Assembly: GCF_023715845.1 (NCBI RefSeq)
Contig: NZ_JAMBOR010000004.1
Span: 1 to 64,000, forward strand
Source of the DNA: Fictibacillus phosphorivorans
GTDB lineage: Bacteria; Bacillota; Bacilli; Bacillales; Fictibacillaceae
Reading direction: 5' to 3'
DNA: 64,000 bases
The notes beneath the pieces are model-generated. The model worked only from the letters and a program-made list of their open reading frames with translations, made no database searches and was not told the origin of the DNA. A program made the position numbers and the translations under genes. Within the stretch, counting starts at the first letter, position 1; every line of letters starts with the position of its first letter. Shown piece after piece: positions 22,084-31,315 of this stretch.

Positions 22084-22535
22084 CGTGAAAAGTTTTCTAA
22101 TTGTTTTTTTACCGTTTCATTCCACTTTAAAGGACGTCCGGTCTCTCTGGAAATCTGAACAATCGCTCCTCTACCTGTAAACACCGGCTTATTTTCTTCA
22201 TTCATTCCCAGGTAATGCAGATCGATAGAGGATGACCCTGTCTCGTTAATTTTGACGTATATCTTTAATTTTTCATCATACAAAATTTGAGCAAGATAAT
22301 CACATTGCAAATCAGCGACAACAGGAATCTCCTTGGAAACAGATGCCCCCCAAGATGGCATTAAACCTAATTCTTTAAAGAGTGCAATCCTGGCTTCTTC
22401 CATATAAACAAAGACATTCGTATTATTCACATGTCCGAAGCCATCGATTTCACCGAAACGAACATGTAGTTCGTGAAAAAAATGAAACCCTTTTTTCCAT
22501 TCTTCCATGTTTGAAATATAATCTTGTCTTGCCAT
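22068..22535 (-). CDS. ysmA: YsmA, hot-dog-fold acyl-CoA thioesterase family protein
   Basis: 155-residue 4HBT-type protein. The family core is HELHVRFGEIDGFGHVNNTNVFVYMEEARI (about 20-49), with the Asp and Gly-His-Val-Asn typical of these thioesterases. The substrate is not known. The start at 22535 has AAAGGTGG upstream; the frame is open another 29 codons through the sdhB terminator, which is unlikely to be translated. Position after sdhB and before gerE matches B. subtilis. Confidence 0.88.
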   Translation of the reverse strand: MARQDYISNMEEWKKGFHFFHELHVRFGEIDGFGHVNNTNVFVYMEEARIALFKELGLMPSWGASVSKEIPVVADLQCDYLAQILYDEKLKIYVKINETGSSSIDLHYLGMNEENKPVFTGRGAIVQISRETGRPLKWNETVKKQLENFSRKAHI

Positions 22536-22586
22536 CACTCTACCACCTTTTATCCAATTCTTACGTTCTTGAAAAATGTTGATAGT

Positions 22587-22622
22587 GAAAAAAAGCTTCT
22601 CCCTGTCGAGAGAAGCTTTCAT
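22587..22622 (-). terminator. Terminator of the sdhCAB operon
   Basis: Hairpin AAAGCTTCTC/GAGAAGCTTT with an 8-base loop, then TTTTTTTCAC on the minus strand, eight bases after the sdhB stop. Confidence 0.85.
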
Positions 22623-22629
22623 CTTTTAT

Positions 22630-23385
22630 TTATCTGTCACTTCCAAAGAAGTTCTTAAACGCTTGGAAAGTTGTATCACGGTTAAGAGCTGCGATAGAAG
22701 TGGTTAAAGGAATACCTTTTGGACAAGATTGAACACAGTTTTGAGAGTTTCCGCACTCTGCAAGTCCACCATCATCCATAATCGCATTCAAACGTTCTTC
22801 TTTGTTCATTGCACCAGTAGGATGTGCGTTAAACAAGCGAACTTGTGAAAGTGGAGCAGGTCCAATGAAATCAGATTTGCTGTTAACATTCGGACAAGCT
22901 TCTAAACACACCCCGCACGTCATACATTTTGAAAGTTCATATGCCCATTGACGTTTCGTTTCAGGCATTCGAGGTCCTGGTCCAAGATCGTAAGTACCAT
23001 CGATTGGGATCCATGCTTTTACACGCTTAAGCGCATCAAACATTCGACTTCTATCGATCGCCAAGTCACGAACGACAGGAAAAGTCTTCATTGGTTCTAG
23101 TCTGATTGGCTGTTCTAGCTGATCAACAAGAGCCGTACAAGATTGACGAGGCTTTCCGTTGATCACCATAGAACACGCACCACAAACTTCTTCAAGACAT
23201 CCCATCTCCCAAGTAACAGGAGTCGTAGCTTCACCTTTCGCATTCACAGGATTTCTGCGAATTTCCATAAGAGCAGAAATAACATTCATATTTGGACGAT
23301 GCGGAATCTCAAATTCTTCTAAATATGGGGCAGTCTCTGGGTTATCTTGTCTTGTGATGATGAATTTCACCATTTTTGTGCTCAT
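22630..23385 (-). CDS. sdhB: Succinate dehydrogenase iron-sulfur subunit
   Basis: Electron-transfer subunit with three Fe-S clusters, 251 residues. The plant-ferredoxin cluster ligands are in CLEEVCGACSMVINGKPRQSC (about 62-82). The two bacterial-type clusters use CMTCGVCLEACP and CGNSQNCVQSCP. Passes electrons from SdhA flavin to the membrane anchor and menaquinone. Starts two bases after the sdhA stop. Confidence 0.97.
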   Translation of the reverse strand: MSTKMVKFIITRQDNPETAPYLEEFEIPHRPNMNVISALMEIRRNPVNAKGEATTPVTWEMGCLEEVCGACSMVINGKPRQSCTALVDQLEQPIRLEPMKTFPVVRDLAIDRSRMFDALKRVKAWIPIDGTYDLGPGPRMPETKRQWAYELSKCMTCGVCLEACPNVNSKSDFIGPAPLSQVRLFNAHPTGAMNKEERLNAIMDDGGLAECGNSQNCVQSCPKGIPLTTSIAALNRDTTFQAFKNFFGSDR

Positions 23386-23387
23386 GT

Positions 23388-25148
23388 TTATACCCCTGCC
23401 TTCTTCTTAGAATAGTCACGTTTACGCGGCTTGATAAGCGAAACATCTACCTCTTCATATTCAAAATCTGGGCCGTTTGTTGCCGGATTAAATTTCGCTT
23501 TTGTTGTCTTTAACCAATCTTCATCATTACGTTCAGGGAAATCAGGTTTGAAATGTGCACCACGGCTCTCATCACGATTTAAAGCTCCAAGCGTAATTAC
23601 ACGTGCAAGCTGAAGCATATGCCATAACTGGCGAGTGAACGATGCCCCCTGATTACTCCACTTAGATGTATCGTTGATGTTGATTTTCTTATAGCGCTGC
23701 ATCAACTCTTGAATCTTTTCATCCGTTTGTTTCAATTTATCATTGTATCTAACAACGGTTACATTATCAGTCATCCATTCTCCTAATTCTTTATGGATCA
23801 CATATGCATTTTCCGTTCCATCCATGGAAAGGATGTTGTTATAGACTTCTTGATCTTTCTTTACTTGGTTTTCAAATACGGTAGAAGAAACATCCTCAAC
23901 CGTTTTATCTAGTCCTCTAATGTAATTAACAGCAGATGGACCAGCCTTCATTCCGCCATAAATAGCAGATAATAGAGAGTTAGCTCCTAATCTGTTCGCA
24001 CCATGGTATTGGTACTCACACTCACCTGCAGCAAAAAGACCTGGAATATTTGTCATCTGATTAAAATCTACCCACATGCCACCCATTGAATAGTGAACAG
24101 CAGGGAAGATCTTCATCGGAACTTTACGAGGATCATCTCCCATGAATTTTTCATAGATTTCAATGATTCCTCCAAGTTTAATATCAAGCTCTTTTGGATC
24201 CTTGTGTGAAAGATCAAGGTACACCATGTTCTCTCCATTGATACCAAGCTTTAAATCTACACAAACGTGGAAGATCTCACGTGTTGCGATGTCACGAGGA
24301 ACAAGGTTTCCATAAGCCGGATATTTTTCTTCTAGGAAATACCACGGTTTTCCATCTTTATATGTCCAAACACGGCCACCTTCACCACGTGCAGACTCAC
24401 TCATCAATCGAAGCTTATCGTCACCAGGGATAGCAGTTGGATGAATTTGAATAAACTCACCATTTGCATAATAAACACCCTGCTGATAAAGTGCTGAAGC
24501 AGCTCCACCCGTATTGATTACGGAGTTCGTAGATTTACCGAAGATGATACCAGGTCCGCCTGTAGCCATGATTACAGCATCTGCAGCAAAGCTGACAATT
24601 TCCATCGTTTTTAAGTTTTGCGCTGTAACTCCACGGCATTGTCCTTCGTCATCGATGATGGCAGAAAGGAATTCCCAGCCTTCGTACTTTGTTACAAGCC
24701 CTGCAACTTCATGTCGGCGCACTTGTTCATCAAGTGCATATAACAATTGCTGTCCTGTTGTTGCCCCTGCGAATGCCGTACGATGATGTTGAGTACCTCC
24801 AAAACGACGGAAATCCAGTAATCCCTCTGGGGTTCTGTTGAACATAACACCCATACGGTCCATTAAGTGGATAATTCCAGGAGCAGCATCACACATCTCT
24901 TTTACTGGAGGCTGGTTCGCTAAGAAGTCACCACCATAAACGGTATCATCAAAGTGTTCCCAAGGTGAATCGCCTTCACCTTTTGTATTTACAGCACCGT
25001 TTATGCCACCTTGTGCACAAACAGAATGTGAACGTTTAACAGGAACTACTGAAAAGAGGTCGACATGCACACCAGCTTCAGCTGCTTTAATTGTAGCCAT
25101 TAACCCGGCGAGACCTCCACCAACAACGATTATTTTTTGATTACTCAA
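23388..25148 (-). CDS. sdhA: Succinate dehydrogenase flavoprotein subunit
   Basis: Oxidises succinate to fumarate in the TCA cycle. 586 residues with the FAD motif IVVGGGLAGLMATIKAAEAG, the covalent-FAD histidine region RSHSVCAQGGINGA, catalytic Arg in the HPTAIPG/SARGEGG segment, and HYSMGGMWVD. The start is a TTG at 25148 with GGGGTGAG upstream. It is the menaquinone-type enzyme of Bacillus (single SdhC anchor, no SdhD). Confidence 0.97.
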   Translation of the reverse strand: MSNQKIIVVGGGLAGLMATIKAAEAGVHVDLFSVVPVKRSHSVCAQGGINGAVNTKGEGDSPWEHFDDTVYGGDFLANQPPVKEMCDAAPGIIHLMDRMGVMFNRTPEGLLDFRRFGGTQHHRTAFAGATTGQQLLYALDEQVRRHEVAGLVTKYEGWEFLSAIIDDEGQCRGVTAQNLKTMEIVSFAADAVIMATGGPGIIFGKSTNSVINTGGAASALYQQGVYYANGEFIQIHPTAIPGDDKLRLMSESARGEGGRVWTYKDGKPWYFLEEKYPAYGNLVPRDIATREIFHVCVDLKLGINGENMVYLDLSHKDPKELDIKLGGIIEIYEKFMGDDPRKVPMKIFPAVHYSMGGMWVDFNQMTNIPGLFAAGECEYQYHGANRLGANSLLSAIYGGMKAGPSAVNYIRGLDKTVEDVSSTVFENQVKKDQEVYNNILSMDGTENAYVIHKELGEWMTDNVTVVRYNDKLKQTDEKIQELMQRYKKININDTSKWSNQGASFTRQLWHMLQLARVITLGALNRDESRGAHFKPDFPERNDEDWLKTTKAKFNPATNGPDFEYEEVDVSLIKPRKRDYSKKKAGV

Positions 25149-25163
25149 TTTGTCTCACCCCTT

Positions 25164-25772
25164 TTAAATGAATGCAAAAATAGTCCGAACGCTAACGATC
25201 GCAAGTGCTACGAAAACACCCATCGTTACGTATGTTGAAACCTTCTGTGAACGAGGCGAAACTGTAAGGCCCCAGCTGACAAAGAACGACCATAATCCGT
25301 TTGCAAAATGAAATACTGCAGATAAAACGCCGATTAAGTAGAACGCGATCATAAATGGAGAACTAAAAATATCAGCCATCATAGAGAAGTTTACTTCCGC
25401 CCCAAGCGCAGCTTGAACGCGAGTTTCCCAAACATGCCATGCAATAAAAATTAATGTGATCACACCTGTTACACGCTGAACAAGGAACATCGTATTACGG
25501 AAATACCCGTACCGGCTAACATTGTTATTAGCCTGAAATGTTATATATAGACCGTAGACCGCATGGAATAAAATTGGTAAGTAAATTACAAACGTTTCTA
25601 GTAAAATACGAAACGGCAGACTTTCCATAAAATGTGCTGCGGCGTTAAATGATTCAGCACCTTTAGTTGCAAAATGGTTTACAACCAAGTGCTGAACGAC
25701 AAAAAGCCCGATAGGAATTACTCCTAAAAGTGAATGAATCCTTCTGTTTACAAAATCCTTACTGCCAGCCAT
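25164..25772 (-). CDS. sdhC: Succinate dehydrogenase cytochrome b558 anchor
   Basis: 202-residue membrane anchor with five predicted helices binding two haems b. Histidines are visible in the helices (RRIHSLLG, VVQHLVVNHF, FHAVYGLY, IAWHVWETR, FHFANGLW). Start at 25772 follows AAGGGGGC; the frame continues upstream for 28 codons without conserved sequence. First gene of sdhCAB, with a promoter and cre site upstream. Confidence 0.95.
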   Translation of the reverse strand: MAGSKDFVNRRIHSLLGVIPIGLFVVQHLVVNHFATKGAESFNAAAHFMESLPFRILLETFVIYLPILFHAVYGLYITFQANNNVSRYGYFRNTMFLVQRVTGVITLIFIAWHVWETRVQAALGAEVNFSMMADIFSSPFMIAFYLIGVLSAVFHFANGLWSFFVSWGLTVSPRSQKVSTYVTMGVFVALAIVSVRTIFAFI

Positions 25773-25908
25773 TTTCTTGCCCCCTTCAAATTTAGCCTCT
25801 CTCTGGCTGCTAATCTTTTGTTCCTCTCCACATGTAAGCGTTTTTAGTTTCCTCATTTTGTGAGGAAAAAGTGTTAAACAATTAGTTTAATCAACTAGCA
25901 ACATGTCC

Positions 25909-25950
25909 ATTTTACTCCCATCGTTTGACACCGTCAAGAAAACGCTAACA
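25909..25950 (-). promoter_or_regulatory. sdhCAB promoter overlapped by a cre site
   Basis: TTGACG (25932-25937) and TAAAAT (25909-25914) are spaced 17 bases on the minus strand. TGTTAGCGTTTTCT (25937-25950) fits the cre consensus TGWNANCGNTNWCA at 13 of 14 positions and overlaps the -35 edge, a position suited to CcpA repression. Confidence 0.6.
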
Positions 25951-26077
25951 ACTAAATTGTGATAATTTATTGATAAATCAGTGTTTCTACTAGATTACTT
26001 TTTCGACAAATACCGAGTTGCTATAGAGTTTGATTCTTTTACCCGTTATAATAAAAAATAGAAAGAAGGGATGCAGA

Positions 26078-26524
26078 ATGTTTAAACAAAAAACAAAGGA
26101 CGAGTCTACCACTGCCGAACAGCCTTCAGTTTCTGCCTTCGGGTACGAGATTCTTCGCAGCGATTTGTTACCTGAACTTCTTGGTAAACAAGAAAGAAAT
26201 ATTTTATATTGGGCCGGCAGACACCTTGCCAGAAAATACCCTTTACATACGATGGAAGAAGTAACTGCTTTTTTCAATGAAGCAGGCTGGGGTAATCTCG
26301 AAATGATAGAAGCATCAAAAACAGAAATGGTCTTCTCACTTCATTCAATATTAATCGAACAGCGAATCGAGAATTTCCAGGACTGTACATTTAGCTTAGA
26401 AGCTGGTTTTCTAGCAGAACAAATTCAGCTCCAAAAAAAATGCACCACGGAAGCCTTGGAATCTGTGAAACGCAATAAAGTTTCTATTACGGTTCAATGG
26501 GACAAAAAAGATACGATTGAATAA
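26078..26524 (+). CDS. yslB: YslB family protein (DUF2507)
   Basis: 148-residue soluble protein of unknown role, found next to sdhC and lysC in B. subtilis as here. Visible features: SVSAFGYEILRSDLLPELLG near 20-40, then GRHLARKYP and GFLAEQIQLQ, conserved in the family and resembling V4R-type small-molecule domains. The start at 26078 has AGAAGGG nine bases upstream. Transcribed opposite to its neighbours. Confidence 0.85.
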   Translation: MFKQKTKDESTTAEQPSVSAFGYEILRSDLLPELLGKQERNILYWAGRHLARKYPLHTMEEVTAFFNEAGWGNLEMIEASKTEMVFSLHSILIEQRIENFQDCTFSLEAGFLAEQIQLQKKCTTEALESVKRNKVSITVQWDKKDTIE

Positions 26525-26525
26525 T

Positions 26526-26556
26526 CAAAAGCCGGCAGATGCCGGCTTTTTCAATT
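26526..26556. terminator. Bidirectional terminator between yslB and lysC
   Basis: AAAGCCGGCA/TGCCGGCTTT hairpin with A- and T-runs on each side, placed between two convergent genes so it can serve both. Confidence 0.85.
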
Positions 26557-26564
26557 GTAGGTTA

Positions 26565-27065
26565 TTAAACGTTTTGAACAGGAACACGAGCATCCAATTC
26601 GAATGTGTCATGAAGTGTTTCAATTGATTTAATCATATCTTCTTGTTTAACAACCGTTGAAACCTTAATTTCAGAAGTACTTACCATTTTAATCATAACA
26701 TCTTCGTCAGATAGAGCTTTAAACATCTTAGCTGCTACTCCCGGATTGGAGATCATTCCTGAACCAACGATGGATACTTTTGCAAGTTCACCTTCGAAGC
26801 TGATCGATTCAAAGCCAAGTTTATCTTGATGCGCTGCAAGCACTTCCTGAGTGTCTGATAACAGACTAGACTCGATTGAGAACGAAATATTCGTCTTTTC
26901 TTCGTTCATCACGTTTTGAATGATGATGTCTACATTAATCCCGTTGTTTGCTAAGATCGTAAACAAATCAGAGAGTGTATGGATTTCGTTCGGCATGTTA
27001 GTTACCGTAATCTTCGTTATGTTACCTTCAAAAGCTAAGCCTCTTACCATTAAGTTTTGTTCCAT
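26565..27065 (-). CDS. lysC: Aspartokinase beta subunit from an internal start
   Basis: In B. subtilis lysC encodes in the same frame a full-length alpha and a shorter beta subunit. Here the ATG at 27065 (MEQNLMVRGLAFEGN) is preceded nine bases upstream by GAGGAGGAAGC, a ribosome binding site stronger than that of the full gene. The product would be 166 residues containing both ACT domains. Translation from it is inferred from the signal and the precedent. Confidence 0.6.
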   Translation of the reverse strand: MEQNLMVRGLAFEGNITKITVTNMPNEIHTLSDLFTILANNGINVDIIIQNVMNEEKTNISFSIESSLLSDTQEVLAAHQDKLGFESISFEGELAKVSIVGSGMISNPGVAAKMFKALSDEDVMIKMVSTSEIKVSTVVKQEDMIKSIETLHDTFELDARVPVQNV

Positions 27066-27803
27066 CGTTGCTTCCTCCTCTACTAACGTTCCTCGTTCTT
27101 CACTCATACTAGATCTAACTTCTAAAACAATAGAATAGTTTTTTGCAAACTCTACCGCTCTCGGGTGCAAGACACTTGCCCCAAGATTCGCCATTTCAAG
27201 CATCTCATCATAAGAAATAGATGGGATTTTTCTTGCATGCTTTACTACACGGGGATCAGTTGTGAAAACACCTGTAACATCTGTATAAATATCACAGCGA
27301 TCAGCTTTTAGCGCAGCTGCCAGCGCGACAGCTGTTGTATCGGAACCGCCTCTTCCAAGTGTTGCGATATCGTTCGATTCAGTAATCAACCCTTGAAATC
27401 CTGCGACAACCACAATGTTCCCATCTTTTAATAAGTTATTGATCCGGTCCGTATCAATGTCTAGTATTCTGGCATTTGAATGATTGTTCTCGGTCTGAAT
27501 GCCTGCTTGCCAGCCTGTTAGAGAAAGAGCCTTATAACCTTCCTGATGCAATGCCATCGTTAATAACGCGATCGTTACCTGTTCTCCCGTAGTAAGGAGC
27601 ATATCCATCTCTCGTTTTGAAGGAGTCTTATTAATTTCCCCAGCCAATCTGACAAGTTCATCTGTTGTTTTGCCCATGGCAGAAACGACAACAACTACTT
27701 CATTGCCATTGTTGACTTCGTTAATAATTCTTTTTGCAGCATTTTGAATACGTTCAACCGAACCAACACTAGTACCGCCAAATTTTTGTACGATTCTTCC
27801 CAT
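26565..27803 (-). CDS. lysC: Aspartokinase (lysine-regulated, aspartokinase II type)
   Basis: Phosphorylates aspartate, opening the lysine/threonine/methionine pathway and, through diaminopimelate, the cell wall. 412 residues: kinase domain with IVQKFGGTSVGSVERI at the N-terminus and FTTDPRVV, then two ACT domains (from about 265) for lysine feedback. Start 27803 (MGRIVQKFGG) is chosen because it aligns with the family; a TTG three codons upstream is also open. An internal start with a strong ribosome binding site would yield a separate beta subunit. A lysine riboswitch precedes the gene. Confidence 0.94.
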   Translation of the reverse strand: MGRIVQKFGGTSVGSVERIQNAAKRIINEVNNGNEVVVVVSAMGKTTDELVRLAGEINKTPSKREMDMLLTTGEQVTIALLTMALHQEGYKALSLTGWQAGIQTENNHSNARILDIDTDRINNLLKDGNIVVVAGFQGLITESNDIATLGRGGSDTTAVALAAALKADRCDIYTDVTGVFTTDPRVVKHARKIPSISYDEMLEMANLGASVLHPRAVEFAKNYSIVLEVRSSMSEERGTLVEEEATMEQNLMVRGLAFEGNITKITVTNMPNEIHTLSDLFTILANNGINVDIIIQNVMNEEKTNISFSIESSLLSDTQEVLAAHQDKLGFESISFEGELAKVSIVGSGMISNPGVAAKMFKALSDEDVMIKMVSTSEIKVSTVVKQEDMIKSIETLHDTFELDARVPVQNV

Positions 27804-27943
27804 CTTCTCCAAATCCTTTCCTGATATGTTTTTCTATCTCTTTTTAAAACAAAGGCTGTTTGTGCTATCGTTGCTGCTCTATGAAAGTAGCAAATTCTGT
27901 TAGAAACAGTTCATTAGCAACAATCTTCAGATAAGAAAGAAAA

Positions 27944-28199
27944 TAAAAAAGCAACAATAAGGAAAAACCCTATTGTTGCTATATCCGCAGCAAGCCAAGT
28001 TTGTTTCCCCTAGTGAGATAGTCCTCCACACGATTCCTGGGGGGAATGGTGTGACAGCCCTGTATTTATTCAATACAGGTCCAGCATAAAAGGTTAGAAG
28101 TCCTTTTACACTTCGGCAAGAATCCCCTTTCCTCCACCCTCAAAAGAGCTTCTTCTCTTCAGATGGGATACTATTGGTTCCTGCTCCTCTACCATCACT
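27944..28199 (-). promoter_or_regulatory. Lysine riboswitch (L box) with terminator
   Basis: Aptamer at about 28013-28199: GGTAGAGGAGC, GGAAAGG, TTGCCGAAG, ATGCTGG, GGGCTGTCAC and the closing ACTATCTCAC are in canonical order. The expression platform is a hairpin, GCAACAATA/TATTGTTGC, followed by TTTTTTATT (27944-27980). Lysine binding should end transcription before lysC. A promoter, TTGCAG (28259-28264) with TAAAAT (28236-28241) at 17-base spacing, lies just upstream. Confidence 0.93.
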
Positions 28200-28264
28200 T
28201 CATTAGAAGCATGGCATATTTATAAAGTTGGTCTCATTTTAACAAAGTTACTTCATGTCTGCAA

Positions 28265-30040
28265 CTAGTCTTTTGATAAAAATGCTTTCTTTATATCTTC
28301 TGCAACGGCTCTTGGAACTCCCGCTTCTTGAATCTCTTCGATGGTAGCCTCTTTCATCCTTTTCATGGAACCAAAATGACGGAGAAGCATCTTCTTTCTT
28401 TTTTCTCCAATCCCGGCAATCCCATCTAAAATAGATTCGAACATACTTTTTGAACGAACTTTGCGATGAAAGGAAATAGCAAAACGGTGGACTTCATCCT
28501 GAATCCTTTGAAGCAAGTAAAATTCCTGACTGTTCCTTGGAAGATGGATCATCTCAGGAGGGTCACCAAGCCACAATTGAGAAGTTCGGTGCTTCTCATC
28601 TTTTGACAGTCCTGCAACAGGAATAAAAAGGTTCAGTTCGTTCTCAAGAACATCTTGAGCAGCTGATATTTGACCTTTTCCTCCATCAATCAGGATTAGG
28701 TTCGGCAATTCACTTTCTTCTCTCAGCAATCTTGAATACCTTCTGCGAACGACTTCCTTCATGGAAGCATAGTCATCAGGACCCTCTACAGATTTGATCT
28801 TATACTTTCGGTAATCCTTCTTGTAAGGCTTCCCATCAACAAACACGACCATAGCTGAAACGGGATCTGTACCGTGAATGTTTGAGTTATCAAAAGCTTC
28901 AATCCTGTACGGAGGGGCAACCCCCATTCTTTCACCTAAGTTTTCAACTGCTTTTATTGTCCGTGCTTCATCCTGTTCGATTAAAGCAAACTTTTCGTTG
29001 AGAGCAAGAGTCGCGTTTTTCGTTGCCAGTTCTACTAATTCTTTCTTTTGCCCTTTTTGTGGCTGAAGAACTTTCACATCAAGAAGCTCTTGTATCATTT
29101 TTGCATCTACCTGTTTAGGTAATAAAATTTCTTTTGGAAGCAGATGATTTTTCTGAAGATAAAACTGACCAATAAAGGTAAGAAGATCTTCGTGGGCTTC
29201 CCCGTAAAAAGGGAATACAGATACGTCTCTGGCAATAACTTTTCCTTGCCGAACAAAGAAGACTTGGACACACATCCAGCCCTTATCAAAATGGTAGCCG
29301 AACACATCTCTATCAACTAAATCCGAGGTCATCATCTTTTGTTTTTCCATTACGGCTTCAATATGTTGGATTTGATCCCGCAGTTCTTTTGCACGCTCAA
29401 AGTTCAAAGCCTCTGAAGCTTCAAGCATTTTTTCAGACAGTTGATTCTTCACATCTTGATGACCGCCATTGAGGAACTTAACAATCCCATCAACCATTTG
29501 TTTGTTCTGATCATTTGAAACGTCATAAACACATGGACCCAGACATTGGCCGATATGGTAATAAAGGCAAACTCTTTTCGGCATCGTGTCACATTTTCTA
29601 AGGGGGAAAATGCGATCTAAGAGTTTTTTTGTTTCTTGTGCAGCATAGGCATTAACAAACGGACCGAAATATTTCCCACCGTCTTTCTTAATCTTTCTCG
29701 TATATAAAAGACGAGGATGTTTTTCAGAAGTAATTTTTAAATACGGATAGGTTTTATCATCTTTTAGCATGACGTTATATCGCGGATCATGCTTTTTGAT
29801 TAAGTTCATCTCAAGAACTAAAGCTTCCATTTCAGTGGATGTAACAATATATTCAAAGTCTCTGATCTCACTGACCAAACGTTGCGTTTTTCCATCATGT
29901 GAGCCAGAAAAATAAGATTTCACTCTATTTTTTAATACTTTTGCTTTTCCAACATAAATGACTTTCCCAAATTCATTTTTCATTAAATAGCAGCCAGGCT
30001 GATCTGGAAGCAGCATTAATTTTTGTTTAATTGAGGTCAA
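28265..30040 (-). CDS. uvrC: Excinuclease ABC subunit C
   Basis: Makes both incisions in UvrABC nucleotide excision repair. 591 residues: GIY-YIG nuclease ([20 protein letters not shown]), cysteine cluster C...[16 protein letters not shown] domain near 200-235, RNase-H-like C-terminal nuclease ([30 protein letters not shown]) and a tandem HhH tail. The start is a TTG at 30040 with GAGGGGTGG upstream. Lies between trxA and lysC as in B. subtilis. Confidence 0.96.
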   Translation of the reverse strand: MTSIKQKLMLLPDQPGCYLMKNEFGKVIYVGKAKVLKNRVKSYFSGSHDGKTQRLVSEIRDFEYIVTSTEMEALVLEMNLIKKHDPRYNVMLKDDKTYPYLKITSEKHPRLLYTRKIKKDGGKYFGPFVNAYAAQETKKLLDRIFPLRKCDTMPKRVCLYYHIGQCLGPCVYDVSNDQNKQMVDGIVKFLNGGHQDVKNQLSEKMLEASEALNFERAKELRDQIQHIEAVMEKQKMMTSDLVDRDVFGYHFDKGWMCVQVFFVRQGKVIARDVSVFPFYGEAHEDLLTFIGQFYLQKNHLLPKEILLPKQVDAKMIQELLDVKVLQPQKGQKKELVELATKNATLALNEKFALIEQDEARTIKAVENLGERMGVAPPYRIEAFDNSNIHGTDPVSAMVVFVDGKPYKKDYRKYKIKSVEGPDDYASMKEVVRRRYSRLLREESELPNLILIDGGKGQISAAQDVLENELNLFIPVAGLSKDEKHRTSQLWLGDPPEMIHLPRNSQEFYLLQRIQDEVHRFAISFHRKVRSKSMFESILDGIAGIGEKRKKMLLRHFGSMKRMKEATIEEIQEAGVPRAVAEDIKKAFLSKD

Positions 30041-30179
30041 TCGTGATCCACCCCTCTGATGTACCTGTTATTTAATCATAATATCATAAAAGTTCATTCG
30101 CACGCCCGCATCCGCTTTTCTGCCAAATAAAAAAGACCTGTAGAAAACAAGCCTTACTTTGTATCTTTTAGTATGCCAT

Positions 30180-30210
30180 TGAAAAAAGCCCGGTTTGACC
30201 GGGCTTTAAG
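30180..30210 (-). terminator. Terminator of trxA
   Basis: AAAGCCCGGT/ACCGGGCTTT hairpin followed by TTTTTTC on the minus strand just past the trxA stop. Confidence 0.85.
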
Positions 30211-30215
30211 AATAC

Positions 30216-30527
30216 TTACTTATGTTTGTTTAAAAGTTCAACTAAAGCTTCTTTAGGCTGGAAACCTACTACTTGATCAACGACTTGGCCGTCTTTGAAT
30301 ACGAGAAGTGTAGGAATACTCATAACACCATATTTTCCAGCTGTTTCTTGGTTTTCATCTACATCAAGTTTTACAACTTTAACTTCTTCTACCTCTTGGT
30401 CTAGTTCCTCTAGAACAGGAGCAATCATTTTACAAGGTCCGCACCATGGTGCCCAGAAATCAGCAAGTACTAAACCTTCGTTCGTTTCTGTATTAAATGT
30501 TTGATCTGATGCATTTACAATAGCCAT
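30216..30527 (-). CDS. trxA: Thioredoxin
   Basis: 103-residue thioredoxin with the active site WCGPCK (Cys29, Cys32) after FWAPW, and the cis-Pro loop [11 protein letters not shown]. Reduces protein disulfides with thioredoxin reductase. ATG 30527 after AAAGGAGGG. Upstream about 110 bases presumably hold its promoter, but I cannot assign one firmly. Confidence 0.97.
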   Translation of the reverse strand: MAIVNASDQTFNTETNEGLVLADFWAPWCGPCKMIAPVLEELDQEVEEVKVVKLDVDENQETAGKYGVMSIPTLLVFKDGQVVDQVVGFQPKEALVELLNKHK

Positions 30528-30642
30528 TTATTTGGCCCTCCTTTTAAATTTACAAAGTGTAAACAAAGTATATACTACAAAATACACTGTTGCTAATAGT
30601 TTGCTCAACCTTATGGTACCCAAGTTTTTATCCGAACAAACG

Positions 30643-31233
30643 TTAGATGGTTCTTGCTTCTTCTAAGTGCTTATGACAATTAAACAATTCACACGACCAT
30701 TTCTTGTCCTGAAACTTAAAGATAGAAAGAGATGTATTATTCAATCCATACCACTTGTCCGTCTTATCCTCCAAAAGAGATTTGTAAATCCTCACTAAGA
30801 GTGCACCATGGGTCACGATCAACACTCTTTGGTCTTTGTGCGTCTGAACAATTTCTTGCAGTACCGCTTGCCATCGTTGATCTACTAACTCGTCTCGTTC
30901 CTTCCCAAGGTCAAGCTGCTTCCAGTTTTCTCCCCAGCGTTCTAATCGTTCAGCTTCTGTTGTTCCTTCTGTATCTCCAAAAGAAATTTCGCGCAGTCTG
31001 TCGTCTTGCACAATGTTCAGTCCTGTTAATTCTGAAATCGCTTCTGCTGTTTTATATGCTCTTGATAACGGGCTTGCATAGATCGCATCCCATTTTTCTG
31101 TACGGACACGCGCTGCAATAGCTTTAGCCTGCTTGATTCCTTCTTCGTTCAATGGGATGTCCATACTGCCCTGAGCCCTTTTCTCCATGTTCCAGTCTGT
31201 TTCTCCATGACGTATAAATGCTATAGTTGTCAC
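30643..31233 (-). CDS. Histidine phosphatase superfamily protein (PhoE/GpmB-like)
   Basis: 196-residue phosphoglycerate-mutase-like phosphatase. The phosphohistidine motif RHGETDWN (8-15), the arginine in ASPLSRAYKTAE and the second catalytic histidine in VTHGALL are present. Members include broad-specificity phosphatases, CobC and phosphoserine phosphatase; sequence alone does not fix the substrate. It sits between etfA and trxA, which are adjacent in B. subtilis, so it is an extra gene here. ATG 31233 is preceded by AAAGGGGG. Confidence 0.85.
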   Translation of the reverse strand: MTTIAFIRHGETDWNMEKRAQGSMDIPLNEEGIKQAKAIAARVRTEKWDAIYASPLSRAYKTAEAISELTGLNIVQDDRLREISFGDTEGTTEAERLERWGENWKQLDLGKERDELVDQRWQAVLQEIVQTHKDQRVLIVTHGALLVRIYKSLLEDKTDKWYGLNNTSLSIFKFQDKKWSCELFNCHKHLEEARTI

Positions 31234-31263
31234 AAAACTCCCCCTTTAAATAGACAACGATGC

Positions 31264-31306
31264 TCCGTAAAAAAACGCCCAGCGATGAATGAACTGGACG
31301 TTTTGC
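31264..31306 (-). terminator. Terminator of the fadR-fadB-etfBA unit
   Basis: AACGTCCAG/CTGGGCGTT hairpin (one G-U) followed by TTTTTTTAC on the minus strand after etfA. Confidence 0.8.
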
Positions 31307-31315
31307 TTTCTCATT

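Noticed and set aside
22536-22622. N-terminal extension of ysmA
   Set aside because: Those codons run through the sdhCAB terminator hairpin, and the start at 22535 has a clear ribosome binding site.
30732-31121. 129-codon plus-strand ORF opposite the histidine phosphatase gene
   Set aside because: It is an antisense shadow: no ribosome binding site, low-complexity translation, fully inside a well-supported gene.
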